Positions 12,017 to 25,634 of a DNA stretch of 64,000 bases are shown here, piece by piece. Each line of letters begins with the position of its first letter. The first letter of the stretch is position 1. This DNA is from Leptodactylus fallax (lineage: Eukaryota > Chordata > Amphibia > Anura > Leptodactylidae). The translations under genes were made by a program, and so were the position numbers. The notes under the pieces were generated by a model that was not told the origin of the DNA, searched no databases, and saw nothing but the letters and a program-made list of their open reading frames with translations. The stretch spans positions 11,052,001 to 11,116,000 of the forward strand of contig CAMRHE010000012.1 in the NCBI GenBank assembly GCA_947044405.1, written 5' to 3'.

Positions 12017-14224
12017 TGTCGTTACTTGTGGAACCGTCATGTAATCAATACTGTGTTTTTCTTATCTTTTTGGGCGATATATTGTTGTTGAGTATGCTAT
12101 GTGGTGTTATAGCTATTTACATGCTTATCGGCATTGGTCATATGTTTTAGATGATATTTTAGATTTTATTCCTTTGATTAAAAGTTATGTTTTAAATGTA
12201 TTCCCCATTAGGACTTGCTTTGATGATTTTGGTGTATTTGTCTATACTTTGACCCCAGTATTATATTTTTGGACTAACATACAGGTGACATGTATAGTAA
12301 TGTGTTACTCCTTACTACAATAAAAAACCTGCGTGTAGCTGTGAAAATTTTTCACAATCACAATGCTTGTAGCATGTAAACAGCATTTGAAACACTGACA
12401 GACAAATCCATTATAAGGAATAGGAAGGTTTTGTTTTATGACTAGCATATGAGGAACAGAACTGGATCTAAATGGCTGAATCACGCCACTTTCAATATCT
12501 GTAAAATCGGTCTGATTGGTCAGAAATCTGTGTGTGTGTGTGTAAACCCAGGTGTATTTTGACATGTAAATTAGATATGCAGGGAGCTTTCAATTTCCTT
12601 ATCACATTGCAGGCAGGTCAAAATACAGAATCCATACAGAAAATGTTTACCGTTTGCACCTATTTCGCCATTTGTATATATTTTCTTTCCAATATTCAGA
12701 CGTATCCAAATGTTTATCTGCTGGATAAAAGCTTTTGTGCAATTTACAGCTTGATATTCATTTATTATTCAGGTTTCATTCCTTATGTAATATACTCCTT
12801 GTTGTACACAACCATTTGCATGAATAGCTGTCTGTAAAGTGCCTTAAATTCAATACAATACATAAACTTTAGTAGCAATTTCATAGACAGTCGGTGAAAG
12901 TCAATTCTATCAGGTTGTTTTTGAAATATAAGAGGAAACCAGAGTACCTAGACAAACACAAGGAGAACATACAAATGGCATGTAGATATTGCAAGACACC
13001 AACTCTACCCCCTGATAAAATGTACAACACGTTAATATGCCCAAAACATAGCTAAAATACACAGATAGAGTTAGAGAGTGGCAGCTGGGGTGGAGACTCA
13101 CAGATACCCCACTCATTGTCTTTGGGCATGTGACGACAGCTATAGGTGCAGCTTTAAGAAATTGTAGCATATTAGTAAATGGGAGGTCACATGTCTGTCA
13201 GCTGTCGGCTTGTATAGGAAGCTTATAAATTATGTATTCTAAAAGGGTAGCGCCTTTACTGAATATTCATGAGCAGACATTTTGATTAAGATACATAAAT
13301 GAAAATCAGGAGGATCACTGTGAGTTATATGAAGACAGTAACCTTCTCATCCTACCGAATATATTTATTATATCATTCTGATTTATTAGAAAGATAGAAA
13401 AAGAACATTTTGATGAGAGATAATCATATGCATTGTGCTAATCCCAATTCCTATTGAATCAGTTGGATACACTGCCAGTTTAATTAAAAGTTAGCTTTTG
13501 CAACTTTGTTTTCAGTGTCCTCTACAAGAAAGTACTGAGTCAGAGCACGGGCACACTTCTGATTATCTTGGGCTGTGACGTTAACATTAATTGATCACTG
13601 TGATATTATTCCCTGTGCATATAAAGTGCCTTCCTGATTGTTGTCAGTCTGTGGAAGTGAAAGGTAAATAGCAAAATCTATCATCAAAAAGATATTAATC
13701 ATGTTAAATGCCGTCCTCTAAAGACCTTGTTCCATAATGGCACCGTTTTATGATAGTTTTTGTGTTTTCTTGGAATGAGAGCATCATGTACAGTCCTTAT
13801 TTTTAGCTCTTTTCTCCATGTCAAATTCCACCTTTTGTATAGAATTTAACTTGTCCTTCTACTAAAAAATAATAGGTTCACTAATGAACCTCCATCTTCT
13901 AGGTAGTGGGAGACCTTTAGTTGTATTAAAGCAGTTAGGATAAACTCATAAATGGAGACTGCAAAAGTTTGTATCTGAAGTTAAGATAGCATTTGTCCTT
14001 AAGACCTGGAAAGTTAGAATCTATTAGACTTCTGTAAGACAATTCATCATTAAAAGACAGAATAGATATATACCCACATAATGGTTATTACTGCATTTTA
14101 TAGACATAACTGAAAGCACTGAGCAACATTTAAAAATAAACTATATACAAGAAGACTGTAAAGCATAAATGCACATAATACCAACTATCACTACATATGT
14201 AAAAAGAGTGACATACTGTCTTAC
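12017..14224. other. Apparently single-copy sequence with one SINE-like scrap
   Basis: No coding region was recognised. At about 12925-13010 a scrap resembles the SINE at 40960-41165 (shared GAGGAAACCAGAGT and a following AACACAAGGAGAACATAC-type block). A short (TG)n tract lies at 12530-12543. The rest is AT-rich and lacks transposon ends I can identify. Confidence 0.45.
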
Positions 14225-14805
14225 TTAACCACTTCTGTACCAGGCTTTTCCCTGGTTCAGGACTGAACACATTTTTGTGTTTTTTTTTCATACATGCAGT
14301 TTTGAGGCTATAACATTTTTTTTCCTTGGGCTTTATTTTTATGTGTTTTTATTTTTCCGTGTGTTTTCTAAATTTTAATATCTGAGAAAATGGAGAGGAA
14401 ATGTCTTGTTTTTCATATTTTTCATGTTTTTTTGTTTTCTTTTAATAGCATAAAATAGCATTTTTACTTTGGTAACACTTATTGTTGTGTCCCTGGGGGC
14501 GGGGCTACAACCTGTGACTGGGGCCTGGTAATGGTGCTGTTTCACTTTTTTTGTATTATTATTTTATTACTATGTTTTTTTTATTTTAACACATTGTGCC
14601 CCCCCCCCCCATAACGTCATAGTAGACCTTGGGGGGGGGGGGGGCATTATAATTTTTTTTTTTTTATGATTTCTCCTGTAACTGGGAAAATACAGGGAAA
14701 CAGGAATATCTGGATCCCCTAGGACCCAGCAGCTGTCGGAGAACCCATCTCCCTAATCTCCCTAGCAGTCATGTGACAACCAGGTCAATCAGGAGCCTGG
14801 ACGTA

Positions 14806-15741
<936 letters not shown>

Positions 15742-15762
15742 CTATGGGCATTCTAGAAGTGG

Positions 15763-16166
15763 TTAAAGGGAAACTGTCACATGGAAAATGCAGATAAATC
15801 TATAGGCAGCATGTTATACAGCAGAAGTAGCTGAACAGATTGATGTATAATTTTGTGGGAAAGGGTTTAGTGTAACCTGTCATTTATCCATTGAAATGTC
15901 TCACTGTTAAGAAGTCAAAGAGGTGGACCTATCAGTGATTGACAGCTATCTCTGTATGCATAGTCATAGAGGGAGACTGCCAGTTACTGATAAGACCTCC
16001 TTGACTTCTCTTTATAGAAAGTGCAGAGATCTCAATAGGTAAATAACAGGTTATACTGAATCTTTTTTTTCACAAAACTGTACATCATTTTAATCAGCAA
16101 CTTCTGCTCTATAACATATTGCCTGCAGATAGGAAATTATTTTTCATGTGACAGGTTCGCTTTTAG
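15763..16166. mobile_element. T2-like palindromic MITE, copy 1
   Basis: The ends read TTAAAGGGAAACTGTCACAT and the complement of TAAAAGCGAACCTGTCACAT. The two arms stay similar for well over 100 bp (both include GCAGCATGTTATA-like and AGCAGAAGT blocks), so the element is a long imperfect palindrome. The TTAAAGGR-type terminus and TTAA target match the T2 MITE family described in Xenopus. The right TTAA has mutated to TTAG. Confidence 0.75.
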
Positions 16167-17635
16167 AACAATATACTACTGTATGATGAAGAGTCAAACG
16201 GCCTTTTATATCTTTAATACCAAAGGGCCAATGCATGTACTAAGTTACAGATGGACTATATCATGTTCATTTTGCATGACAGACTGTACTATTTTGCTTT
16301 TGTGTGGTTAAAAAATGTATTAATAAAGCTGTAATATTTTTATAATATTTATTTGGGATGTGTCATAGTTTTCAGAAGGTTGTGTAGCTTGTAGGAGTAT
16401 AACTTGGCACTGTTTGCACATATACCCATATACATCATTGATGAGTACTTGTTTATTAACTAAATTGCACAATATTTTTATGTTATTTTTTATGGTATAA
16501 CAGTCTAGTGGTCAGGTCATAACTTGCTGCCCTTAAATATGAAATCTACTATAAGGTCATCTGCAGCTTATCATCAGGGGTTCCAAGAGCTAATTTATGA
16601 GAAGGGGATGTCCAGGATTAGAGAAAAGTATCTCCTTTCTTTTCCAAAAACAGTGCAATGTCATGTCAACAGACATGTCCAGCATATCCAGGTATGTGTG
16701 TCAGAAGATGGCCAGTTTATCAAAACATTATTGTTTTTGATATTCTATTACAAAGTAATATGCTATATACCATATATATATGTGGCCACCCACTGGTTGT
16801 TTTGTGAATTGCAGCCTTGCCGTACATGGGAAATTGCAGTCCTTAACCAATTTTGAGCTAAATCAAGGTTGGATCTGCTCTGCAGCATGTGCACAGGATT
16901 TCTCTGCACCTCTTCATATACTATTCCCTACTGTCTGCTAGAGTTACTTAATGCTAAAACTTTCCTTTTCTGTTTGACTCTGTACGAATATGAACAGGCT
17001 TCATTCACAATAGTTCTAAAATACCATTTGGCATTTTATCTATGCAGTAGTGATGGCATACACAATACTCTATGGGAATCAGCTTTGCTGTCCATCCTCC
17101 ATGGAGGTTAGAATGATAACAATACTGGGAAGATTAGCTGGTGCTGGTTTCTAGTGATTCTGAGAAGACTATTGTAGCATGCATATCAAAGTTATTTTCT
17201 TTCACTGTAAAATAAAATAAAATGATGTTAGCATACCCCAGCTAGAATTCATTGTACAGCGTACAATATGTTCTAAAAGTCAAGAGCTACAAAATGTTCC
17301 TTGTGAGAAAGAATGACCACTTGATGGTTAAGAGTCTTAGAGGCTGAAATCTATGTGCCTATAAGCCCCAGCAACTGAAATTTAGAACCACAGATGGGCC
17401 TGTAAATATAGTTTATTTTTACTGAAAAATTCTAGCAGCTTTAATGGAAAAATTATGATAACAACAGTATTGTAATATATTTTACAGTTCACAATAAAAT
17501 GTTTATAGTGACTGCATATACCTCATAGGTCAAGTTATAAAGACAGGTCCAATTAGTTATTGAAATGATTAGCAAAAATATAATAGAAAAGAAAGAATAC
17601 AGCATTGTTAAAATATAATAATAATTCTTATGTAT
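16167..17635. other. Apparently single-copy sequence
   Basis: AT-rich sequence with no recognised repeat ends. Two open frames (16524-16856, 16869-17111, +) lack any known domain, have no Kozak or splice support that stands out, and are not called genes. Confidence 0.4.
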
Positions 17636-17887
17636 TTAAAGGGAGTCTGTCATCTGAACTCAGCATATCAAAACAGCCTCACAGGTTAGGGTCACCTGAA
17701 TCAAATGGTATTTTCCCCTTGTGAATCGGTACCTCTGTTGCTTTTTTGTCAATATGTAAATTAGGTCTTTGGAGCAATGAGGATGTAGCGCCAAAGAGGT
17801 AAGTAGAAGTGCCCTTGTTGCTCCAAATACCTGTCTATCTGTGGGGTTGGGATGATACACTGGGTTCTGGTGACAGACTCCTTTTAA
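17636..17887. mobile_element. T2-like MITE, copy 2
   Basis: It is flanked by TTAA (17636-17639 and 17884-17887), with termini TTAAAGGGAGTCTGTCA and the complement of TTAAAAGGAGTCTGTCA. It is short (252 bp) and non-coding, and belongs to the same broad group as the other TTAAAGG MITEs here. Confidence 0.75.
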
Positions 17888-18157
17888 TGGAGAACCTTAG
17901 TTAATAAAGAAAATTAAACCTGTGGTTTCACTAAGACAATCTATTTCATATTCTATGAGCCAAAGCAGAAAGTCGTTCATGTATTATATGGGTATTTATT
18001 TGGATCGCTACCATTTAACAACACATTTTGCCTGCAGAGACACCAGATGAATTTTGACCCTGGTGCTGAACATTTTGAGTTGCTTTTCGATTCATGTCTA
18101 TGAAATTTCTTCATTGGCTACTAAATAAAATCAAACTGGTTCCTGGAGTGGTAAATG
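17888..18157. other. Unassigned spacer
   Basis: Short AT-rich spacer between a T2-like MITE and a Tc1 end. No feature was recognised. Confidence 0.4.
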
Positions 18158-18478
18158 CAGTACTGTGCAAATGTTTTAGACAGGTGTGGAAAAATGGTGC
18201 AAAATTCGAATGCTTTCAAAAATAGCGTTAATAGTTTATTTTTGTCATTTAACAAAATGAAGTGAATGAACAAAATCTAGATACACTTGCATACAGGTTT
18301 TGAATGAACTCGGCAGTATGCTTGTTCCAAACTACCACTGATCTTTTATAAATATAAATTTTCTCAAATCCTTCAGTCTCTTCCTTTAAACTCAGACAGA
18401 CTTAATGTTGAGATCAGGGTCTGTGGGGCCATATCATCACTTTTAGGACTCCTCCTCCAATGGGTGGTCACCCCGGGG
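18158..18478 (+). mobile_element. Tc1-like transposon end (Tc1-D fragment)
   Basis: It starts CAGTACTGTGCAAATGTTTT, the terminus of a widespread vertebrate Tc1-like family, followed by that family's typical AGACAGGTGTGGAAAAATG block. It reaches the antisense of an early transposase region (GTCTGTGGGGCCATATCATC). It is cut off by the homopolymer block, so its far end is lost. Confidence 0.65.
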
Positions 18479-18682
18479 TTTGTTTTTTTTTAATTTTTTT
18501 TTTTTTTTTTTCTTTTTTTTTTTAATGGGCAAAAAAAAAAATTTTGCGCGGCGCCTTGGGGGGGTGGGATTTTTTATTAATATGGGGAATGGGGGAAAAC
18601 CGGGGGGGGGCGGGGGGCCTTTTTTTATTTTTTATGTTTTTTTTTTTTTTTTTTTTTTTTTTCTTAAAAAAAAAAAAAAAAA

Positions 18683-18722
<40 letters not shown>

Positions 18723-18743
18723 TATAAATTATTATATATAAAT

Positions 18744-18799
<56 letters not shown>

Positions 18800-18913
18800 A
18801 TTTTATCCCCCCTTCTTTCTTTTTTTTTTTTTTTTTTTTTTTTTATAAAAAAAAAAAAAAAAAAAAAATTTAATTTTTTTATTTTTTTTTTTTTTTATTA
18901 TATATTATTTTTT

Positions 18914-18952
<39 letters not shown>

Positions 18953-19521
18953 AATAAAAAAAAAAATAAAAAAAAAAAAACGGACCGAGGACGAAGGATG
19001 GAAGGGGAGGCCTGCATGACAGGAGTTTAGCCAGGAGCATAAGCTGAGGGTACAGGAAAGGGTTAAGTTGGCCATTTAGAGGAAGCGTAGGGGAGGGAAC
19101 AGGGAAAGGGGGGGTTGGGGGAGGGAGTATTTAAAGTGAAGGCGGGAAGACTCCCGCCACTTTAGAGAAACCAGGGGGGAGCCCCCCCCCCCCCCCCCCT
19201 TTTTGTTTGGGGGGGGGGGGGGGTTTGGGGGGGGGGTGGCCCTGGGGGGGGGGGGGGGGGGGGGGGCGGGGGGGGGGGGAGGGGAGGGGGGGGGGGGCGG
19301 GGGGGGGGGGGGGGGGGCCGCCCGCATTTGGACTGTGGCTGGATGGCTCCGGTAGGGTTAAAGGGTTTTAGGGTTTTTGGTTTTTGAAATGGGGGCGGGG
19401 TTTTTTTTTTTTTTTGGGGTGGCTGGGGGGGGGTGGGGTGGGGGGGGGGGGTGGGGGGGGGGTGGGGGGTGGGGGGGGTTTTTTTTGGGGGGGGGGGGGG
19501 GGGGTGTGGGTTTGGTGGTGG

Positions 19522-19557
<36 letters not shown>

Positions 19558-19636
19558 TTTTTTTTTTTTTTTTTAATTAAAATAAAATAAATAAAAAAAT
19601 TTTTTTTTTATTTAAATGGGTGTTTTGTTTTTTTTT

Positions 19637-19671
<35 letters not shown>

Positions 19672-19723
19672 TTTTTTTTTTGGGTTGGGGGGGGGGGGGG
19701 GGGGGGGTGTGGGGGGGTGGGGT

Positions 19724-19759
<36 letters not shown>

Positions 19760-19859
19760 GGGGGGTTGGGGTGTTTTTTTTTTTTTTTTTTGTTTTGTGT
19801 TTTTTTGGTTTTTGCTTGTGGTTTTTTTTTTTTTTGGTTGTTTTTTTTTTTTGTTTTTT

Positions 19860-19893
<34 letters not shown>

Positions 19894-19912
19894 TGTGGGT
19901 GGGGGTGTGGGG
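18479..19912. other. Homopolymer-run block, probable assembly artefact
   Basis: Most of this 1.4 kb consists of long alternating runs of T, A, G and some C, many over 20 bases, with almost no normal sequence between. Only two islands look natural: about 18990-19170 and 19321-19375. The block interrupts a Tc1 end on the left and the C-terminal codons of L1-B ORF2 on the right, where coding sequence passes directly into runs. Open frames inside it (poly-Phe, poly-Gly, poly-Lys, poly-Pro) are meaningless. Low-coverage long-read consensus error is the likeliest cause. Confidence 0.8.
18990..19375. repeat. Possible split LTR-like or other repeat islands
   Basis: Two natural-looking islands inside the homopolymer block contain a hairpin (GGCGGGAAGACTCCCGCC) after GAGTATTTAAAGTGA, and the phrase GGACTGTGGCTGGATGGCTC. 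With AATAAACTGGCTGCTGTGGC at 25804-25823 on the far side of L1-B, they could be parts of one element that L1-B entered. This is inference only. Confidence 0.25.
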
Positions 19913-22900
19913 TTCTTCCAGTTTCTAGCTATGAGAGTTTTAGCTGCAGTACAAAGATGCAAGAAAAGCCTGGATGACTTATTGCTCAGGTGTCTGGGGG
20001 GAAGGTTCAGGAGATAAAGAAGAGGGTCAAGAGGAACCTCTTGCAAAAAGAGAGCAGTCGTCAGAGTCCTGACCCCCCTCCAAAAACCGAGGATGAGAGG
20101 GCACGTCCAAAAGATATGGTGCAGGGTACCCACCGCAGCTCCACAGCGCCAGCACCATGGGGGAACTAATGGGTTTAAAGTATGAAGGAGAGCCGGAGTA
20201 TGATACCAATGCATCAACAGCTTATACTGCGTTTCCCTAAACGTAATGCACTGAGATGATTTCTGGGCCCGAGACCATACAATCCGCCACTGTTCCTGGG
20301 AGATGGGTTTACCCACCGCCTCCTCCCATTTAAGCATATAGCGATGATTAACAGGAGAGCCTGTAGTTTGTGAGTTAAGAAGTTGGTAAATAGAGGATAT
20401 AAAGCCCCTAGTGGACGTGCCTGCACGGCAAATCTTTTTCAAAAGCGGTGGGGAGTGACACCTTAAGAGACCCATGGAGGGAGCGGACAAAGTGAACCAC
20501 CTGCAAGTAATGGAACCATTCAGTACCTGGCAGGTTTTGATTAGCTGTAAGATGAGCAAAGGACCTGAGTTCCAAGGTTCCAGGGTCAACCATATCAGCA
20601 ATCCGGTAAAGGCCAGCTTCAGACCACACTTTAGTCATGGCAGAAGTCAGGCTCTCCGGGAGAAGGGGGTTGTATAGTATGGAGACCATAGATGAGCGCG
20701 GGGACATCAGGGAGAATCTAGCACAACAGGTAGACCAAATAGATCTAGTAAACCGAATGGGGCCCAACAGGTACGAGGCAGGGGGGGGGGGGGGGGAGCT
20801 GACCCACAGAAGCGCGTTAGGATGCATGGGTGCCAGCCATAGCTTCTCTATCTGCACCCATCTGGTGTATGCTGGCATAGCCGCCCAGAATGGGATATGG
20901 CGTAAGTGGGCCGCCCAGTAATAATGTAACAGATGTGGGACAGCCATACCCCCAGACCCCCTATCCGCCAGCATAACAGATCTAGGTATTCGGTGTCGTT
21001 TTGCTTTCCAGATAAACTGGAAGATAGCTTTCTGTAGGTTCCGTAATTCTCCCCGAGATATCGCGACTGGGAGCGTCTCGAAAAAATACAGTAGCTTCGG
21101 GAGGAGAGTCATCTTGACCGCAGCAATTCTCCCCAAAAGGGAGATAGGCAAGGGTTGCCATTTGTCCAATAGGGCTCTTAGCTCACAAAACAACCGCGGG
21201 TAGTTTGCCGAGTAGAGGGTCGCATAGGAGGTGGATATATGGACTCCCAGGTAGCGGATAGAGGACTCCCGCCACTGGAAATCGTAATTACTGCGGAGGA
21301 GAAGGAGAAGGTCCCGTGGGATGTTAAGTGGGAGTGCCTCAGTCTTCGCGGGGTTCACCTTATACCCTGAGAGATCACCATAGGTCTCTAGCGAGCGCAG
21401 CAAGTTTGGAAGGGTAGTATGAGGGGAGGTGAGAGTGAGGAGTACATCGTCCGCGAAGAGAGATATCTTAAATTCCTTATCTTGGACCATGATCCCCTTG
21501 ATATTAGGGTCTCGCCTAATCTTGGCCGCTAGCGGTTCAATGCAGAGGGCAAATATGATGGGTGACAGGGGGCAACCCTGCCTAGTGCCATTTCGAATAG
21601 GGAAGGAGGGCGAAGATGCATGGGGAAGCTTAATTGCTGCTGAGGGTAAGGAGTAAAGGGCCTGGATAGCTGTGAGAAACGGTCCCGTAAGCCCGAACGC
21701 CTTAAGCGTAGTATGCATAAACGACCAATCTATGCGGTCAAAAGCCTTTTCAGCGTCCAGGCTCAAGAGAAGGGCCGGGGTAGAATAATGATTGGCCACC
21801 TCCACCAAATCCACAGTCCTCCTGGTGTTGTCACCACCCTGACGACAGGGGATGAATCCCACCTGGTCCTTATGGACAAGCAGAGGGAGCCAAGCATTCA
21901 GTCTATTGGCTAAGAGTTTGGTGAAAAGTTTCAGGTCCGTGTTCAGCAAAGCAATCGGTCGGTAGTTAGCACAATCCTGCAAGTCCTTACCCGGTTTAGG
22001 GACCAATGTGAGTAGTGAAGAGAGCATAGTCGGGGGTATAGGGGAACCTGAAAGGAAGGAATTGAAGAGGGACAATAGATGAGCAGAGAGTTCACCCTGG
22101 AAAACCTTATAATAATTGTAAGTGAACCCATCTGGGCCTGGGGCTTTCCCATTTGGGAGGTCCCTCTAGTTCCTCCCTGGTGATGGGGGTGTTCAGGGAG
22201 GTTAAGGCCTCAGGAGGAAGGCGTGGGAGACAACAATCCTTTAAATAGTCTTCCAGTAGTGTTGAGTCATCCCCAGGGAGTAGTGCTCGTGGGGGGGGTA
22301 AGTCATACAGCTTAGAGTAGTAAGAGTGGAACGCCAGCGCCACAGCATCAGGGTGATGTTGAAGAGTACCCGCGGGGTCACGGACAGAGTGTGGTGTGGA
22401 AGAGGCCCGATGATCCCTGAGGGTTCCTGCCAGGAGGGTATGAGATTTATTACCTCGTTCAAAAAATCTCTGACGGGTATAAAGGAGAAGTCGTTCCACA
22501 TGGCGGGTCTCCAAATCACGGAGGTCCGCCCGGGCCAGGACCAAACGGCGAAGAACCCCCAGGGATGGATGCGCTGCCAAAGTCGTCGTAAGGGACCGAA
22601 TACGGGCTTGGAGGAGCTGTTCCTGGGCCTGTCTGTCCCTTTTAAGCCTAGAAGCCAATGCGATACAGCATCCTCTCATGACCGCCTTATGGGCTTCCCA
22701 GAGAATGGCAAGAGAGTCTACCGAGCCTAAGTTGTCCCTAAAATAATCTATCAAGTGTGTGCGCAGGGTCTCGAGGGAGGTCGGCGATTTGAGCAGTGTT
22801 TCGTTAAGACGCCAATGACATTGGCGAGTAGGCACTGGAGTCGTAGATAAGGTAACCACGACTGGGGCATGATCAGACCAGGTGAGAGGGCCAATGTTCG

Positions 22901-23561
22901 TGTCCCTAAGCAAACGAAGAGCGGGAGCATTTCCAAAGAAGTAGTCAATGCGGGTGTGAGTGTTATGAGGGTGAGAAAAGAAGGTGTAGGAGCGCGCCGT
23001 AGGATTGTCCACTCGCCAAAGGTCATACAAAGAGTGGGCGCGGATCAGCCTGCGGAACTCCCTTGCAAGTTGGGCCAACCTATGGGGGGTTGGGCCCTGG
23101 GGTAACGCCAGACGATCCGCCCGTTCAGAGAAGACCATGTTAAAGTCTCCCCCCACCAGCCAAGCTGATGGTGGGAGAGCGCGCAGACGGGAGAATACCC
23201 GGCGCAAGAACGGGATCTGCGCTGAATTGGGGGCATAGACATTGCATAAAACAATCGGGGCACCATAAAGGAGCCCCTCCAAGATAACAAACCGGCCACC
23301 TGGGTCTATGTGGGAAGTCGTCACTGTAATTGGGCAGGATCGAGAAAGAAGGATAGCCACCCCAGCTCTGCGTCGATTGTGGAAGGCCGAAAAAGCTACG
23401 GGAAAATAATGCTTAGCGAAGGCAAAAGTACCAGCGCGGTCAAAATGAGTCTCCTGAAGAAACGCCACATCCGCTCGTAAGGAGCGGAGTTCTCTAAGGA
23501 CATGGCGCCTTTTAATGTTGGAACCCAGGCCCTTGACATTAATTGTCACGCACCTAACCAT
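19913..23561 (-). pseudogene. L1-B ORF2 (endonuclease-reverse transcriptase), two frameshifts
   Basis: From the ATG at 23561 (MVRCVTINVKGLGSN) there is a complete endonuclease domain: AFLQETHFD, NVYAPN, WLVGGDFNMV, RIDYFF and WSDHAPV. The first frame fails near 22150, where DLPNGKAPGPDGF-type sequence continues in a second frame (to 20408). That frame carries the reverse transcriptase with LPKPGKD-like VPKPGKD, NYRPIALLN, DAEKAFDRIDW, GTRQGCPLSP and active-site FADDVLL. A second shift near 20440 leads to a third frame with the C-terminal CWRCGAAVGTLHHIFWTC cysteine motif. It ends within ARNWKNPT, where homopolymer runs begin. Sequencing error could explain the shifts, but mutation is equally possible. 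Confidence 0.85.
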
Positions 23562-24134
23562 TGGGACCCAGGATTGGAGGACAGTGGCGGATTGCAATAA
23601 GCTCACCCATCTCACATGACGCTGGCAAGTTTCCCTCGGAGAGGCAAAAGGGCAATCCACAAACAGGAACCCAAAGTCGAGGCAGGGTCTCTAGATCAGG
23701 GAGGGGGGGGGAAAGAGAGGGAGGGAGGCAAAAGACATCATAAATGACAAAGTAAAAATAAAAACAGTTAAACAATACTTTGTGGGCGAGGCTAAGTCAC
23801 TCGCCTGGGGACCAATGAGGGCAGCCAGAGGTCCAATCAGGATCAATGGCCGCACAGTCCAAGAAGTCCCCCTTAGGGGGGAGAGCGTGGACAGGAGGTC
23901 GGAGGGGAGGCGGTGGATCCCCAACCACCAGTAAAAAGAAGGAAGGAAGGGGAGTCACCGGAACCCCACCCCGCCCCACTCCGCTAAAACAATCCAATAA
24001 TAAGCATAATAGATGAGACCCGTAGACCTAAAAAAAAAAAAAAAGAGAAGCAAACATAACATTAAGGCATGCAGATTCCAAAGCACCACCGAGAAAAGGG
24101 AGAACGTCTCAAGGGGGGGCAGCCTCCTCAGGTA

Positions 24135-25634
24135 TCAGTCTCCAGCCGGGGCCTCCGAGTGGTCACCACCGCGGAGGATGCATGACGACGTCTGGGCTCC
24201 AATCGTTGCCAAACCGGTGGTGGGGGGAGGGGGTGGAGAGAATAGCTCCCAGTCTGTTAAATCCGGCAGGGGAACATCCAATAGGTCACAGAAGAGAGGC
24301 AAATCCGCAAAGGAGCGAAGCGTAGCGGAGCGACCATCCCTACGAGCAATGAGAGCAAACGGAAATCCCCACCGGTAAGGAATTTGGTGCTCCTGAAGAA
24401 TCTGGAGGAGGGGTCGGAGATGGCGGCGTTTCTGGAGGGTGATTAGCGACAGATCCTGATAGAATTGTAGTGGAGCTCCCTGAAACTCGAAGTCTTTGAG
24501 TTTGCGCACTTTGCTCATTATAGCCTCTTTAAGGGTGAAGTCGTGGAGGCAGCAGATGACATCACGGGATGTGGCGGAAGATCCTCTGGGTCGAAGGGCT
24601 CGATGTGCCCTATCAAACTTAATCTTGTGGGACGGGGGCTCCTGCAGTATAGTGTTGAAGACAGCCTCCAGCAGAACAGGCAGATCCTCAGATTGGTCAG
24701 CCTCTGGGAGTCCCTTGACGCGTATATTGTTGCGCCGGCCCCTGTTGTCAAGATCCTCCAAGTGGCGTTGCATGTTCCGTATAGCTGAACCCTGTTCAGT
24801 GGTAGTATCATGTAGTGAGGCAACATAGGCCCTGGTAGTGTCATGGTCATTCTCCAGCATGTCCATTCGGTTAGCAATGGAGTGTAAATCAGTGCGGAGG
24901 GTAGCAATTTCAGATCGGAAGGATGCTGTGATTTCTGCAACCATACTTTTAAGGTCTTGTTTAGTAGTAAGTTGAGGAAGAAGGTCCGCCATGGATGATG
25001 GTGCTGAAGATGGGCCTGGAATACAGCTCTGGGGGTACAGGACTGGAGGGGGGGAGCCATAATCCTTGGGAGTGCGGGGCAGAGGAGCCCCTACGCCAGC
25101 GTCCCTCAGCACGCCATCCCCCTCTGAGCCATGGAGGGGGGGGGTGATGGGGGAAGATAGTAGCCGGGGGGCCACAGAGACCAGCTCTGTGGCCACAGGC
25201 TGTAACTCATCAGCGGTGCAGGAGGGAGCAGAGCCACTGACCTCAGAACTTCTTGAGAAGCTGGAAACATCCGGGGTCCTCTCATGCCGCTCTGCCAGGA
25301 GTGCTGGTGAAGCAGAATGTAGTTGCTGGGACATCCCAGGGTGAGGAGACTGTGGGAGTACTCGTGCTGGGGAAACTCTGGGTTGCCCAGGCGCCGACAG
25401 GGATCTCTGTTGAAGCGGCGCTCCGCTGGCTGACAGGGGGAGCGCGGGAGGAGAGAAGCTGCGCTGCGACCCCTGTGCCTGGAGAGCGGAGGAAATCCAA
25501 GATGGCCGCCCCGCAGCAGCCTGGCCCGGTAGAGAAGGCCGCTGGGCCAGAAAGGCGTCTAGGGTGGCCCCCCCAGACCTCTCCACGGGCGCTGGGGTGC
25601 CCGGGGCCACCTTCCTCGGTAAGCGCTTGCCCAT
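24135..25634 (-). CDS. L1-B ORF1 protein (intact)
   Basis: The 499-residue open frame starts at an ATG (MGKRLPRKVAP). L1 ORF1 proteins trimerise, bind the element RNA and accompany it during target-primed reverse transcription. The first 210 residues are rich in Pro, Ser and Ala and look disordered. Residues about 215-290 have heptad-like spacing (SMVAEITASFRSEIATLRTD) and should form the coiled coil. The RNA-recognition domain begins at LEDLDNRGRRNNIRVKGLPE, and the C-terminal domain includes LQFYQDLSLITLQKRRHL. The uninterrupted frame contrasts with the frameshifted ORF2 just downstream. The family call is secure; activity is unknown. Confidence 0.9.
   Translation of the reverse strand: MGKRLPRKVAPGTPAPVERSGGATLDAFLAQRPSLPGQAAAGRPSWISSALQAQGSQRSFSPPALPLSASGAPLQQRSLSAPGQPRVSPARVLPQSPHPGMSQQLHSASPALLAERHERTPDVSSFSRSSEVSGSAPSCTADELQPVATELVSVAPRLLSSPITPPLHGSEGDGVLRDAGVGAPLPRTPKDYGSPPPVLYPQSCIPGPSSAPSSMADLLPQLTTKQDLKSMVAEITASFRSEIATLRTDLHSIANRMDMLENDHDTTRAYVASLHDTTTEQGSAIRNMQRHLEDLDNRGRRNNIRVKGLPEADQSEDLPVLLEAVFNTILQEPPSHKIKFDRAHRALRPRGSSATSRDVICCLHDFTLKEAIMSKVRKLKDFEFQGAPLQFYQDLSLITLQKRRHLRPLLQILQEHQIPYRWGFPFALIARRDGRSATLRSFADLPLFCDLLDVPLPDLTDWELFSPPPPPTTGLATIGAQTSSCILRGGDHSEAPAGD

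Noticed and set aside
16524..17111. Two adjacent open frames (+) of 110 and 80 codons
   Set aside because: No domain, no splice logic and AT-rich composition typical of non-coding DNA.
19377..20017. Long open frames of poly-Phe, poly-Gly and poly-Lys
   Set aside because: They are translations of homopolymer runs in a probable assembly artefact.
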